Source: JAWLFI01 sp964627995 (GTDB lineage Bacteria; Bacteroidota; Bacteroidia; Chitinophagales; Saprospiraceae). From it: a stretch of DNA of 30,973 nt. How positions within the stretch are numbered: position 1 is the stretch's first letter; each line of letters opens with the position of its first letter. The notes beneath the pieces were generated by a model. It was not told the DNA's origin. It saw only the letters and a program-made list of their open reading frames with translations, and did not search any database. The DNA lies in the NCBI GenBank assembly GCA_964627995.1, contig CAZVLN010000024.1:1-30973 (forward strand), written 5' to 3'. Below, in pieces: positions 17,507 to 26,772 of this stretch. The translations under genes and the position numbers were made by a program.

Positions 17507-18397
17507 TCAGAGCATAATAACCTTATCAAGACCCAGGTACCGCATACTATGATCAATATCCTTAGACAAGCCCAAATAGTATCCACCACCACCTGCTCCG
17601 CATAATTTTAGTAAATGAGGCCCATCATCTACTAACATTTCTGCCCAAATCTCCTTAACTCCATCTATTATCATAGGTTCAAAATGAGAAAACTCAAGTT
17701 GGCTTATAGATTTAAACTCACCCCAAAGCTTTTTGCTCCCTTTAAGGGTATGCGAAATGGCTTTTTGATTTCGATCGATCAAAGGCTGTAAAACCTTTTC
17801 TCTAAATTTAGGACTTGTTGTTTGTGTTTTAAAGTGTGCAATCATGGATTGCGAAGACCGTGACTTCCCACTATCATATAAAAAGAAGCGTAAACCATCA
17901 TCTTTTATTGGATCGAAGATGTTACCATCTACAAATTCCCATTCGTATTTACTGTGTATAGCTTTATTATATATCGAGATCGTAGGATCTAGGCCGGAAC
18001 TTTCGCCGTGAAAAAAGCTCTCTATAAGTGCACAATGTCGTTTGACCTTATTGGGAGCCATAGTTTGATAGTCTCCGGGACCATATTTACAGTATAAAGC
18101 TGCCGTAAACGCTCCAGAACTTCCCAAGCCATAACCTATAGGGATATTTGAACTTAGTCGCCACCCGTTTTCCCAATCGGTTTTCATTTCTTCGATTTCA
18201 AAATCTAAAATCTTATTGTCGATGAGTTTTTCAATATGAGCAATGAGGTCATCTACATTTGCTTCGGGAATGGAATCCGGGTCTGGATCTTTGCTCCATT
18301 CACCCGAGAATTCTTTCAGTGGCGAAGCAAGGGCTTCACTTCCCTCCAATACAGCATATTCGCCAAAAAGTAGAACCTTGGCTGGGAATTTTTTCAT
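17507..18397 (-). CDS. GHMP-family kinase, mevalonate kinase-like
   Basis: This 296-residue protein has the GHMP kinase set: N-terminal PAKVLLFGEYAVLEG (5-19), the phosphate-binding loop IPIGYGLGSSGAFT (85-98), SSGLDPTIS (133-141) with the likely catalytic Asp137, and C-terminal LCGAGGGGYYLGL. The 'GEYAVL' N-terminus is typical of mevalonate and phosphomevalonate kinases. Bacteroidota that make isoprenoids by the mevalonate route carry a distinct clade of such kinases, so this probably phosphorylates mevalonate or a related metabolite. No other mevalonate-pathway gene is in the window. It is divergent from mfd; the shared 187-bp region holds promoter-like elements. Confidence 0.85.
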   Translation of the reverse strand: MKKFPAKVLLFGEYAVLEGSEALASPLKEFSGEWSKDPDPDSIPEANVDDLIAHIEKLIDNKILDFEIEEMKTDWENGWRLSSNIPIGYGLGSSGAFTAALYCKYGPGDYQTMAPNKVKRHCALIESFFHGESSGLDPTISIYNKAIHSKYEWEFVDGNIFDPIKDDGLRFFLYDSGKSRSSQSMIAHFKTQTTSPKFREKVLQPLIDRNQKAISHTLKGSKKLWGEFKSISQLEFSHFEPMIIDGVKEIWAEMLVDDGPHLLKLCGAGGGGYYLGLSKDIDHSMRYLGLDKVIML

Positions 18398-18431
18398 GAG
18401 TTTTGATTAAACAGGCAAACTAAACGTTTAC

Positions 18432-18467
18432 TTTGTAGTTTTCAACTATGTTACATTTGCAATGTAA
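18432..18467 (+). promoter_or_regulatory. mfd promoter with overlapping palindrome
   Basis: TACATTTG at 18452-18459 is an exact TAnnTTTG match, with TTTG at 18432-18435 sixteen bp upstream. The -7 box is embedded in the palindrome TTACATTTGCAATGTAA (18451-18467, 7-bp arms around TGC), which could be an operator for a dimeric regulator. The mfd start is at 18585, leaving a leader of about 120 bases. The matches are seen directly; regulation is inferred. Confidence 0.5.
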
Positions 18468-18489
18468 TGCTAATTCAAAGAAAATAAAA

Positions 18490-18588
18490 ATGAGAAGATG
18501 TGTCGCTAAAGCGATAATCAACTCTTATAATTTTAAGGCTGTTGCTTTTAGTAAGACGGCCAAAACTTTTACGACCTCTAAGAAATGA
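18490..18588 (+). CDS. Possible 32-codon upstream ORF overlapping the mfd start
   Basis: An ATG at 18490, about 30 bp after the predicted -7 box, opens a 32-codon frame whose TGA (18586-18588) overlaps the mfd ATG (18585-18587) as ATGA. The predicted peptide is short, basic and lysine-rich at its end (KTAKTFTTSKK) and has no known domain. The arrangement would allow translational coupling to mfd, but an open frame of this length could also arise by chance. No clear ribosome-binding site is visible, as is usual in this phylum. Confidence 0.25.
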   Translation: MRRCVAKAIINSYNFKAVAFSKTAKTFTTSKK

Positions 18589-21500
18589 GTGCCATACAAC
18601 GTAAACTTCTTGACCAGTATAAAAATGATACGCGTGTAAAATCTATTGTGGAGCGCATTTCAAACGACTCATCTTCCCGTTTAATGGTTGACGGGTGGAT
18701 CGGATCTCAAATGGCATTTATTATACAGGCTGCCTTTGAGCAGTCCGAAAAATTATTTTTTATAATAGCTGAGGATAAAGAGTCTGCAGCTTACTTGCAA
18801 AATGATTTACGAGTGCTTAGCGAATCGGACATTTTTTTCTTCCCCGATGCTTTTCGCCAGCCTCAAAATTTTAGTCGACTCAACAAAACGCAGGTTTTAC
18901 AGCGAACTGAAGTTATGAATAAGCTATCAGCGCATTGGGAAAAGCCTCAAATTGTCGTTACCTATCCCGAAAGTTTATTTGAAAAGGTAGTTTCGCCAGA
19001 TTCACTATCCAAACAGCGGCTTCGTGTGCAGCGCGGAGAAGGTTTAGATTTGGATACAATTATTGAACTCCTTGCTGGATACGGCTTCGAACGCACTGAT
19101 TTTGTATACGACCCGGGTCAGTTTTCCATTCGAGGAGGCATTGTTGATATTTTTAGTCATGGAAATGAGTGGCCCTATAGAATTGAGCTTTTCGACGATG
19201 AGGTAGAATATATTCGGACCTTTGATCCTGCTACTCAGAGATCGATCAAGGAAATGCACTCTTTTTCAATTATTCCCAACGTTAATACTGAATTTCGAAA
19301 GGAAGAAAAGGTAGATCTACTTTCTGTTTTGCCACATGAAACTGTTTTATGGGTCGCACAGCCCGGAATGCTCAAACACAAACTTCAGGAATGCGAAGAG
19401 CGCCTGGTTACATACCGCAATAACCTGCCACCGGAAGCTGATGTGGAGTTGAAAAACCTTCTGCTGTCAGATAGCTTTACGGGTGCGGTGGATCTTGTCA
19501 ATCAATTGGAGCCCTTTTCAATCTTGTATCTGAAGGAGGCTCAGCATCTTATTTCTACCGATGCCCAAATTTCATTTTCAGGGCATCCTCAGCCGGACTT
19601 CAACAAGAACTTCAAATTATTAATAGAACAGCTGGAACGGAATGTTTCTCAGGGCTTCACTAACTATATAGCTACAGATAATCTTCGCCAGGCCGAACGT
19701 ATTAAGTCGATCTGCAAAGACCTGGAGGCTCCAATAAATTTTGAGGTGATGCCCATCGCACTTAGTGAAGGGTTTTCGGATGAACATTTGAAAATAGTCA
19801 TATACACGGATCATCAGATTTTCAAGCGGTACCATCGATATCAAATCCGGAAGGGATTTACAAAAGATAAGGCTATCAGTTTGAAGATGCTTAGGGATCT
19901 TCAGCCCGGTGATTTTGTCGTTCATATCGACCATGGCGTAGGACGTTTTTCTGGACTCGAAAAGATTGATATCAATGGAAAAATTCAAGAGTCCGTCCGG
20001 TTGATGTATAAAAACCAGGATGTCTTGTACGTCGGTATCCAGTCACTTTACAAAATTTCAAAATACACAGGCAAAGAGGGTACAGAACCCAAACTCAATA
20101 AATTGGGATCAGATGCCTGGGCACGAGTTAAAAGGAAAACTAAGAAAAAAGTAAAAGATATTGCCGGCAAGCTTATAAAGCTATATGCCAAAAGAATGGC
20201 AGAGCCCGGGTTTCCGTTTCAAAAGGATGGATATTTACAAAATGAGTTAGAGGCTTCGTTCATTTACGAGGATACCCCCGATCAATTTAAAGCCACGCAA
20301 GAGGTAAAGGAAGATATGGAAAAACCTCACCCCATGGATCGATTAGTATGTGGGGATGTGGGATTTGGTAAAACGGAAGTAGCTATTCGAGCTGCTTTTA
20401 AAGCTGTAGTCGGCGGAAAGCAGGTTGCTGTTCTGGTTCCAACTACCATTTTGGCGCTACAACATTATAAAACGTTTCGAGATCGACTGGAAGAGTTTGG
20501 TGTGACAGTCGATTACGTGAACCGATTCCGGACCACTAAAGAAAGAAATCAGGTTTTCAAAGATGCAAAGGAGGGAAAAATAGATATCCTGATTGGAACG
20601 CACGCGATTCTAAATAAGCGTTCTGGATTCAAAGACCTGGGCTTGCTGGTTATTGATGAGGAGCAGAAGTTTGGCGTAAGTGCAAAAGAAAAATTACGAG
20701 GCCTCAAAATCAATGTTGACACCCTCACACTAACGGCCACACCGATTCCGAGAACTCTTTCTTTTTCATTAATGGCCGCACGCGACATGTCGATCTTACG
20801 CACGGCACCACCAAACAGACAGTCTATTCACACAGAAATACGAATTTTTAATGAGGAGTTGATTCGGGACTCTATCTACTACGAGGTGAATCGGGGCGGA
20901 CAGGTCTTTTTTGTTAATAATCGGGTAAAATCACTTCCCGAAATAACTGCCATGGTAAAGCGTAGTTGTCCCGACGTAGAAATAGCCATGGCCCATGGGA
21001 AAATGGAGTCCAGTGCACTCGAGCAAACCCTGGCCGATTTTATAGACTTCAAATTTGATGTGTTGGTCTGCACCAACATAATTGAAACCGGCCTCGACAT
21101 ACCCAATGCAAATACGATCATTATTAATAATGCCCATCAATTTGGATTGAGCGATCTGCACCAACTTAGAGGTCGTGTAGGGCGTTCCAACAAAAAAGCT
21201 TTTTGTTATCTGTTCTGTCCGCCTCTTTCCACATTAACCCAGGAAGCGCGTAAACGACTTAAGACCATTGAAGAGTTTTCAGACCTGGGCGATGGGGTCA
21301 ATATCGCCATGCGGGATCTCGATATCCGGGGTGCTGGAAACTTATTGGGCGCTGAGCAAAGTGGCTTTATCAACGATATCGGATATACGACCTATCAAAA
21401 GATCTTAAAAGAGGCGATTCAGGAACTGAAAGAAGGTGAATTCAAGGAATTATTTAAAAAGGAAAATGAACAGCGTACGGACTTCATCGATGATGTGACC

Positions 21501-21986
21501 ATTGAAGCAGATGCAGAAATGCTTATTCCCGATAAATACGTGTCGAATATTCAGGAGCGCCTTAATCTTTATACTCAACTCGATAAAATTGAGACAGAAG
21601 ATGGTATTGATGAATTTCGAAAAGAACTGGCTGACCGATTTGGTCCGGTGCCTAAAACCGTAGAGACCCTTTTCGAAGGGCTTAGATTACGTTGGTTATG
21701 CAAACAATTGGGCTTTGAGCGGCTTAGTTTGAAGAACCGAAAAATGAGATGCTACTTTGTTATGAATCCGCAATCTCCATTTTATGAAACAGACCATTTT
21801 CAAAAAATGTTATCTTACATTTCCGGAGCGGGGCGTTCACTTGACCTTCATTTGAAGCAAAGCCGTAAAAATTTGATCGTTATAAAGGACGATGTCATGA
21901 ACTTGCAAACTGTGCGAAGAATTTTAGAGCGCATAGCAAATGAGGTACTAGAGAAGAAAGAAAACACCTCCCAAACAACCAAATGA
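18585..21986 (+). CDS. mfd: Transcription-repair coupling factor Mfd
   Basis: This 1133-residue protein is the normal length for Mfd. It frees stalled RNA polymerase at DNA lesions and recruits UvrA for nucleotide excision repair. The N-terminal UvrB-homology region (about 1-350) contains FSIRGGIVDIF. The CarD-like RNA-polymerase-interaction domain starts at GDFVVHIDHGVGRF (443). The RecG-like translocase has Walker A GDVGFGKTE (Lys596), DEEQ (691-694), TATPIPRTL, and ETGLDIPNANTIIINNAHQFGLSDLHQLRGRVGRS in segments. The C-terminal D7 domain begins near residue 985. It is the first large gene of a run with the two PH-domain genes; the next start is 1 bp after its stop. Confidence 0.97.
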   Translation: MSAIQRKLLDQYKNDTRVKSIVERISNDSSSRLMVDGWIGSQMAFIIQAAFEQSEKLFFIIAEDKESAAYLQNDLRVLSESDIFFFPDAFRQPQNFSRLNKTQVLQRTEVMNKLSAHWEKPQIVVTYPESLFEKVVSPDSLSKQRLRVQRGEGLDLDTIIELLAGYGFERTDFVYDPGQFSIRGGIVDIFSHGNEWPYRIELFDDEVEYIRTFDPATQRSIKEMHSFSIIPNVNTEFRKEEKVDLLSVLPHETVLWVAQPGMLKHKLQECEERLVTYRNNLPPEADVELKNLLLSDSFTGAVDLVNQLEPFSILYLKEAQHLISTDAQISFSGHPQPDFNKNFKLLIEQLERNVSQGFTNYIATDNLRQAERIKSICKDLEAPINFEVMPIALSEGFSDEHLKIVIYTDHQIFKRYHRYQIRKGFTKDKAISLKMLRDLQPGDFVVHIDHGVGRFSGLEKIDINGKIQESVRLMYKNQDVLYVGIQSLYKISKYTGKEGTEPKLNKLGSDAWARVKRKTKKKVKDIAGKLIKLYAKRMAEPGFPFQKDGYLQNELEASFIYEDTPDQFKATQEVKEDMEKPHPMDRLVCGDVGFGKTEVAIRAAFKAVVGGKQVAVLVPTTILALQHYKTFRDRLEEFGVTVDYVNRFRTTKERNQVFKDAKEGKIDILIGTHAILNKRSGFKDLGLLVIDEEQKFGVSAKEKLRGLKINVDTLTLTATPIPRTLSFSLMAARDMSILRTAPPNRQSIHTEIRIFNEELIRDSIYYEVNRGGQVFFVNNRVKSLPEITAMVKRSCPDVEIAMAHGKMESSALEQTLADFIDFKFDVLVCTNIIETGLDIPNANTIIINNAHQFGLSDLHQLRGRVGRSNKKAFCYLFCPPLSTLTQEARKRLKTIEEFSDLGDGVNIAMRDLDIRGAGNLLGAEQSGFINDIGYTTYQKILKEAIQELKEGEFKELFKKENEQRTDFIDDVTIEADAEMLIPDKYVSNIQERLNLYTQLDKIETEDGIDEFRKELADRFGPVPKTVETLFEGLRLRWLCKQLGFERLSLKNRKMRCYFVMNPQSPFYETDHFQKMLSYISGAGRSLDLHLKQSRKNLIVIKDDVMNLQTVRRILERIANEVLEKKENTSQTTK

Positions 21987-21987
21987 T

Positions 21988-22509
21988 ATGGATTTTACAA
22001 ATGAATTAATCGATTGGAGCCGATTACCTCAGGTGCAAGAGGTTCAATTTGCTCGTTTATCTACCAATTTTCGTGTTCTATCTATGATCCGGGCCAGCAT
22101 AAGCAGCTTTTTCTGGGCTGTAGTGATTTTATTAGCTATCATTTTTATTCAGTTGTGGGACTTTTACTACATCCTGGGAGCTATTTTATTTTGGCTGATA
22201 CTTACAGGATTCCTTTTACTTCGCGCATGGAAGCTTTTTTCATTTAAAGGTTATGCCTTGCGAGAACACGACATGCTTTACAAATCTGGCTGGATTTGGA
22301 AACGCCTGGTGGCTGTGCCCTATAATCGAATTCAGCATGTGGAGGTTCGACGGGGTCCTTTGGAAGAGCTGCTTGAGTTGCGGAAGCTACAGATTTTCAC
22401 AGCCGGAGGATCCGCTTCGGATCTTAGCATCTCAGGACTGGCTCCTGAGCAAGCCGAACAGCTTCGTTTATTCATTTCTGAGAAAACGGGTTTGGATGAG
22501 GAAGAATAA
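21988..22509 (+). CDS. bPH2-domain membrane protein (YdbS-like)
   Basis: This 173-residue protein has two membrane helices (about 37-56 and 60-77) followed by a bacterial pleckstrin-homology (bPH2/DUF304) domain. The domain has the family pattern LYKSGWIWKRLVAVPYNRIQHVEVRRGPLEELLELRKLQIFTAG, given here as one run of short blocks: LYKSGWIWKR, VPYNRIQHVEV and LRKLQIFTAGG. The layout is that of YdbS, which pairs with YdbT in other bacteria. It begins 1 bp after the mfd stop and overlaps the YdbT-like gene by 14 bp, so all three are likely translated from one message. The function of the pair is poorly known; membrane-stress and bacteriocin-tolerance roles have been suggested in Bacillus. Confidence 0.85.
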   Translation: MDFTNELIDWSRLPQVQEVQFARLSTNFRVLSMIRASISSFFWAVVILLAIIFIQLWDFYYILGAILFWLILTGFLLLRAWKLFSFKGYALREHDMLYKSGWIWKRLVAVPYNRIQHVEVRRGPLEELLELRKLQIFTAGGSASDLSISGLAPEQAEQLRLFISEKTGLDEEE

Positions 22510-23995
22510 TACGCCCGACATATTCCAAACTCCGCGACGTCAGGCTCAAAATGCACTTATCTTTATTGTTTTGAGAACTCTGGGACGACTGCTTAGTCAG
22601 CTATGGCCTTTTCTATTAATCATGCTATTCAGCAATCCCGATTACAGTTCACTATTTTATATCATCATAACGCTCATTTTCTCATCGGTTGTTTTAATCA
22701 CATCCATCATCTCTTATTTTAGATTTTATTATTACATCAAAGACGATAAGCTTCATATTGAACAAGGTGTTTTCCGACGGTCTCAAAGCAGCGTTTCGGT
22801 CGCTCGAATTCAAAATGTCCAGTTAGAAGATAATCTCATTCATCGTTTTTTTAAAACGGTATCGGCTTCTGTTACAACAGCTGGCTCCAGCGAGAGCGAA
22901 TTTGTAATTAACTCCATGGATCGGGGAGAGGCAGAACAGCTTCGCGAATTTGTTCTTCAACGCAAAAAGTCTCTTGAACAAAAGGAAGAAAAAACTGAAG
23001 TAAAGGAAGCAAAATCTCATGATTTTCAGCAACTATTTCAATTAAGTTTTTCTCAGCTCTTTAAGGTAGGTATAAGTCAAAATCATTTTCGAGCTATTGG
23101 TATTATGATGGGGGCTGTGGCCTATTTGCTATCTCAGGCTCAAGAAGTATTTCGGCAGGATATTTTTGATTGGGCGTATACTTTTGTGGGATGGACCAAC
23201 CAGGCTGACTACCTGATTATCTTTTTATTGGTTCTGATTTTATTTGTACTAGCCATGATGATAAGCATGATTACGGTTTTTTTCACCTATTATAATCTTC
23301 GACTTGAGATTAGTCGCGATCAGGTTCGGCTTCGCCAAGGTTTGATTCGCCGCAAAGAACAAACGGCCCAATTGCGAAAAATTCAAATTTTTGATTGGAG
23401 CACAAATCCCATCCGGCGGATGATGAATTTTGTAACTGTTATTTTACAACAAGCGAGTAGCACTGAAAACGGAGGGCAGAACACCCTTTATATCCCTGGT
23501 TGTGCTACGGATCATCAAGAATCACTCCTCAATAGTGTATTCAAGAAAATAAATCTCCGTCCTTCCGGTTTGCAGTTGCATCCATCTATGGTTTGGCGCT
23601 ATACTTTATTTCGCGGATTGATACCCGCCATGCTGGCAGTCGGGGCGTCCTATAATCTTTTTGGGTATTATGCCTTGTTCTTTTTGCTTTGGGTTCCACT
23701 TTCATACGTTTTCAACCGAAAGCTCTATCAGAGTTGGCGAGTAGAATGGGATGAAGAGCACATTGCGATCAAGCGCGGCGTTTGGAATTATTCGGTGTCT
23801 ATCATGCCCTGGTATAAAATCCAATCGATAGAATTTAAGCAGTCCCGATTTCAGCATCGCCGGGATCTCGGAAACTTATGGCTGTATACAGCTGGGGGGA
23901 ATCTGATGATACCGTATCTTGAATTGGCCGATGCCTACAAACTTCAAAATCTCATTCTTTACAAAGCAGAGTCCACGAAAAAGTCGTGGATGTAA
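22496..23995 (+). CDS. Multi-bPH2-domain membrane protein (YdbT-like)
   Basis: This 499-residue protein has repeated units of paired membrane helices plus a bPH2 domain. The three domains carry the marks QSSVSVARIQNVQLE, KEQTAQLRKIQIFDW and VSIMPWYKIQSIEFKQSRF. Length and layout match YdbT. The frame is open back to 22253, but the extra residues overlap the previous gene and are not family-like, so the ATG at 22496 is chosen; it gives a 14-bp overlap with the YdbS-like gene. The last ten codons, with the first two bases of the stop, lie in a 32-bp sequence repeated exactly at 29573, so the C-terminal tail (AESTKKSWM) is encoded by a repeat. Confidence 0.85.
   Translation: MRKNNTPDIFQTPRRQAQNALIFIVLRTLGRLLSQLWPFLLIMLFSNPDYSSLFYIIITLIFSSVVLITSIISYFRFYYYIKDDKLHIEQGVFRRSQSSVSVARIQNVQLEDNLIHRFFKTVSASVTTAGSSESEFVINSMDRGEAEQLREFVLQRKKSLEQKEEKTEVKEAKSHDFQQLFQLSFSQLFKVGISQNHFRAIGIMMGAVAYLLSQAQEVFRQDIFDWAYTFVGWTNQADYLIIFLLVLILFVLAMMISMITVFFTYYNLRLEISRDQVRLRQGLIRRKEQTAQLRKIQIFDWSTNPIRRMMNFVTVILQQASSTENGGQNTLYIPGCATDHQESLLNSVFKKINLRPSGLQLHPSMVWRYTLFRGLIPAMLAVGASYNLFGYYALFFLLWVPLSYVFNRKLYQSWRVEWDEEHIAIKRGVWNYSVSIMPWYKIQSIEFKQSRFQHRRDLGNLWLYTAGGNLMIPYLELADAYKLQNLILYKAESTKKSWM
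23963..23994 (+). repeat. 32-bp direct repeat, left copy
   Basis: This 32-bp sequence is identical to 29573-29604 in the same orientation. It contains a hairpin TCCACGA-AAAAG-TCGTGGA (23972-23990). It overlaps the last ten codons and part of the stop codon of the YdbT-like gene. Together the two copies enclose the two T9SS cargo genes. It may be an attachment-site-like boundary or one copy of a dispersed palindromic repeat. Confidence 0.8.
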
Positions 23996-24031
23996 GGGAG
24001 CGAATTAAAGTAAAATGTCATTATATAAAAA

Positions 24032-24061
24032 AAAGGGCAGGAATAAGTGTTCCCGCCCTTT
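24032..24061. terminator. Bidirectional terminator between convergent genes
   Basis: AAAGGGCAGGAA (24032-24043) pairs with TTCCCGCCCTTT (24050-24061) with one mismatch and a six-base loop, TAAGTG. The A-rich left side (eight A from 24027) and T-rich right side would serve both strands. It lies between the stop of the YdbT-like gene (23995) and that of the minus-strand cargo gene (24088). Confidence 0.8.
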
Positions 24062-24087
24062 ATAGTAGTATTTTGCAGAAAACCTAA

Positions 24088-26772
24088 CTATTGTTTGATC
24101 AGGATTTTAGAGAGAGGGCCTCGATCTCCCTTCCCTAAAAAATATAAAATGTAGGTCCCTGAAGTCCAAAAAGTCGTATTGATTTTGTAGTTGCCAGTTT
24201 TAGAGCGTAATTCCCCTTCCAGGATAGACTGTCCATCAGCCGAAACGATATGGAATGAAGTGTTTACCAATTCAGAATCAAATTGAATAATGAGTTCGTT
24301 TGAAAAAGGCATGGGGAAGACCGAAATAGCATTTTCTGTACTTCCATTCTGAAGTCCTTTACCTCCCTCACCGACGGGCACAACAGGAATAAGATCGAGT
24401 ACACAAGTGTCACCACAATTATTCCAAAGGGTGACTTGAATATCACTGTAGGAATTCCATTCACTAACAGGTATTTGTAGAAACTGATAGAAAGTCCCGG
24501 AAATCTCGTTATTTTGTTGTTGAATGCTACCTGTAGAAATAATTGTACAGTTATTTCCACCACCTAAACTAGCACTGTCCGGGATTCCACAGATTTCAAA
24601 CCAATATTGGTCGATATCGCACTCGACCTCTCCATTCATCGTTGTACCATAAGGAACATTTACAGATAGTGGGAAGTTTACTTTTCCATTATAGTGTTGT
24701 GGTGGATTAGGGGGCCTGTATTGGTAGGTATTTACGCCAATATTCATACACATAAGGCCCTGCATACCCGTGCACATTTCAACTTGTCCCCGGCTGAGTT
24801 CCATAATTATGTCTAACTCGCATTCCAAGGTGTCAGGTCCACAAAACACCATGGATCCTCTTACGATATATCTGCCAGTGGTTGAATCAACTTCCAAAAG
24901 GCTTGGATCTGGAATATACAGCATGCCTCCAAATTGTATGACTCCACCAAAAGAGTTGAAATAATCATAGTTGATTTCAACTCCATTGTTGAAAACGGGC
25001 ATATTTCCACAATGAGAGAATCCACTGGGCAACTGATTGAGTAAAATACTTCCCTCGATCTCAAAATGCGAGCCTTCAAAATCGGTACCGGTAAGACATA
25101 GGTTTTTGGAGAGGTTCATTGAGATGGTATCTGTCGGACAACAGCTTTCATTGATGCAGTCACCTGCTGCATTTAGGAATTGTCCTGAAATTGACATAGT
25201 ATCGTTCAAGAGACTATCGAAGTAAAACACTTCTACAAAGACTTCGAGGCACATATCTCTATTGAGATAGACACCACCTGCTGAAAAGCAGAAATTGCCG
25301 TTTGAGTCAATATTAATTGTTTCCTCGAACACAAGGGCTCCATTGTCATAAGTAAAGGTGTATTGAGCATTCAATAGGTCGAATTCGCAAGTATCAATAT
25401 TGATGGTTCCGCATAGGTCCAAAGTGTCTGGATCACACACATCCATATTGGATAGGTCTAAGGTAGGGCAGCAAGTAACAAGAAAGTCGTTGTTTTGATC
25501 ACTAGGTGTATTGGGAACAACGGAATTAGAAGTGATCGTAGAAGAGAGGCTGCTTTCTAAATGTGTGATTTCTGCTATAGTATAGACATCATATCCCTGA
25601 TTGTCCAAACTATTGAAAAGGGTTTCATCTATCTCAAAACATACAATGGAATTCAGTGAATCGAAAGAAAAGGGGGAAAGTATCTCATGTACCACCCCAT
25701 CATTTCTGATTTCCATGTAAAGAGAATCAACAGAATAATCAGAGGTGTCAATATCTATTTCTGAACAAAATTTGATGGGAAATTCAATAGGACACTCTAT
25801 TGGATCTCCAGGGATTGTGTTTATTTCCGGTGATTCCGAGCAGGGCACACAAATATTGGAAATATAGGCATAACCCCAGTGGGCTCCCTTTCCACAACAA
25901 GCTGCAACCATACGGATGGTGACCTTTTCATCAATGTGATCTTCCAGATTGAATGAGGCGCAGCTCCAATCCCGATAAGTCATAGGTTCCCCATTAACAG
26001 TTTCGGAAACGAGCCGATCATCACCAGTCTCAGAAACAAAACACAATTCATCAATCACATTTCCATCTTCATCTAAAGCTGAAGCACGGAAATAGGGCTT
26101 TTCATTTGGCTCATGGTCATCAGGTTCTTCAAATATGAGAGCAAACCAAAAGGAAAAAACAGGTTCACTTATATCAACTAAAAAAGAACGCTCCATGGTA
26201 TTAGTAAAATAATGCTGTCTGTCCCTATTCAGCCGAAGTGAACGGGCATTATTTGAAGGGTTCTTTAAAATATTGGAAATATATAGATCATGGCCTGAAC
26301 TCTCTTCAAACAACTCAATCCGATCGAACGTTGCTTTTTCTTCCTCTCGTAACGGTAAGTTATCAATGTCAGCGTTGTTTTGAGGGTTTAGGTCAAAAAA
26401 GTAATTTGGATAGTCATTAACATTAGGTGAAGAGTTTTCTGGTAAAGGAAGAATAGAATGCTGACTGCAATTCGAATCCCGGCTATATAAACCGACAAAT
26501 AAATCATACCCTTCCAGATGGTCATCACTGACCTGTGATTCTGAAAAATCCCCATTGTAACACATAGCCGTGTTTGTAGAATCTAATTCAGACTCAAACA
26601 TTTCAGGTTGATAAATAGTGTAAAACATATGAGTATAATAGTAGATAGTTTGCATTTCTGCCATTCGCGCTATCTCGGCAGAATCTGTCAGTTCGGTAGG
26701 TTCTGCCATGTATGCTTCGTATTGTGCGACACCTTCAGGCGTTTGCATTATAGAATCCACGAAGGATTCCAT
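24088..26772 (-). CDS. Large T9SS-type exported protein, signal peptide out of frame
   Basis: From the first in-frame ATG the product has 894 residues, begins MESFVDSIM and has no signal peptide. The C-terminus (about 815-894) is a T9SS type A sorting domain: AISVFPMPFSNELIIQFD, then GQSILEGEL, then SGTYILYFLGKG and a lysine-containing end. Residues about 195-320 resemble a jelly-roll/lectin-like domain frequent in Bacteroidota surface proteins, with FWFALIFEEPDDHEPNEKPYF and CCGKGAHWGYAYISNICVPC. The middle is cysteine-rich with repeated C-P-T-[DL] blocks. Upstream, the frame stays open and encodes ATNLHAQN, the typical end of a signal peptide; the matching start lies in another frame across a TA repeat. 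An intact form would have 917 residues. Confidence 0.8.
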   Translation of the reverse strand: MESFVDSIMQTPEGVAQYEAYMAEPTELTDSAEIARMAEMQTIYYYTHMFYTIYQPEMFESELDSTNTAMCYNGDFSESQVSDDHLEGYDLFVGLYSRDSNCSQHSILPLPENSSPNVNDYPNYFFDLNPQNNADIDNLPLREEEKATFDRIELFEESSGHDLYISNILKNPSNNARSLRLNRDRQHYFTNTMERSFLVDISEPVFSFWFALIFEEPDDHEPNEKPYFRASALDEDGNVIDELCFVSETGDDRLVSETVNGEPMTYRDWSCASFNLEDHIDEKVTIRMVAACCGKGAHWGYAYISNICVPCSESPEINTIPGDPIECPIEFPIKFCSEIDIDTSDYSVDSLYMEIRNDGVVHEILSPFSFDSLNSIVCFEIDETLFNSLDNQGYDVYTIAEITHLESSLSSTITSNSVVPNTPSDQNNDFLVTCCPTLDLSNMDVCDPDTLDLCGTINIDTCEFDLLNAQYTFTYDNGALVFEETINIDSNGNFCFSAGGVYLNRDMCLEVFVEVFYFDSLLNDTMSISGQFLNAAGDCINESCCPTDTISMNLSKNLCLTGTDFEGSHFEIEGSILLNQLPSGFSHCGNMPVFNNGVEINYDYFNSFGGVIQFGGMLYIPDPSLLEVDSTTGRYIVRGSMVFCGPDTLECELDIIMELSRGQVEMCTGMQGLMCMNIGVNTYQYRPPNPPQHYNGKVNFPLSVNVPYGTTMNGEVECDIDQYWFEICGIPDSASLGGGNNCTIISTGSIQQQNNEISGTFYQFLQIPVSEWNSYSDIQVTLWNNCGDTCVLDLIPVVPVGEGGKGLQNGSTENAISVFPMPFSNELIIQFDSELVNTSFHIVSADGQSILEGELRSKTGNYKINTTFWTSGTYILYFLGKGDRGPLSKILIKQ

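Noticed and set aside
22253..22495. N-terminal extension of the YdbT-like reading frame by 81 codons
   Set aside because: The extra residues overlap the YdbS-like gene almost entirely, are cysteine- and tryptophan-rich and do not look like the family. The ATG at 22496 gives the usual YdbT length.
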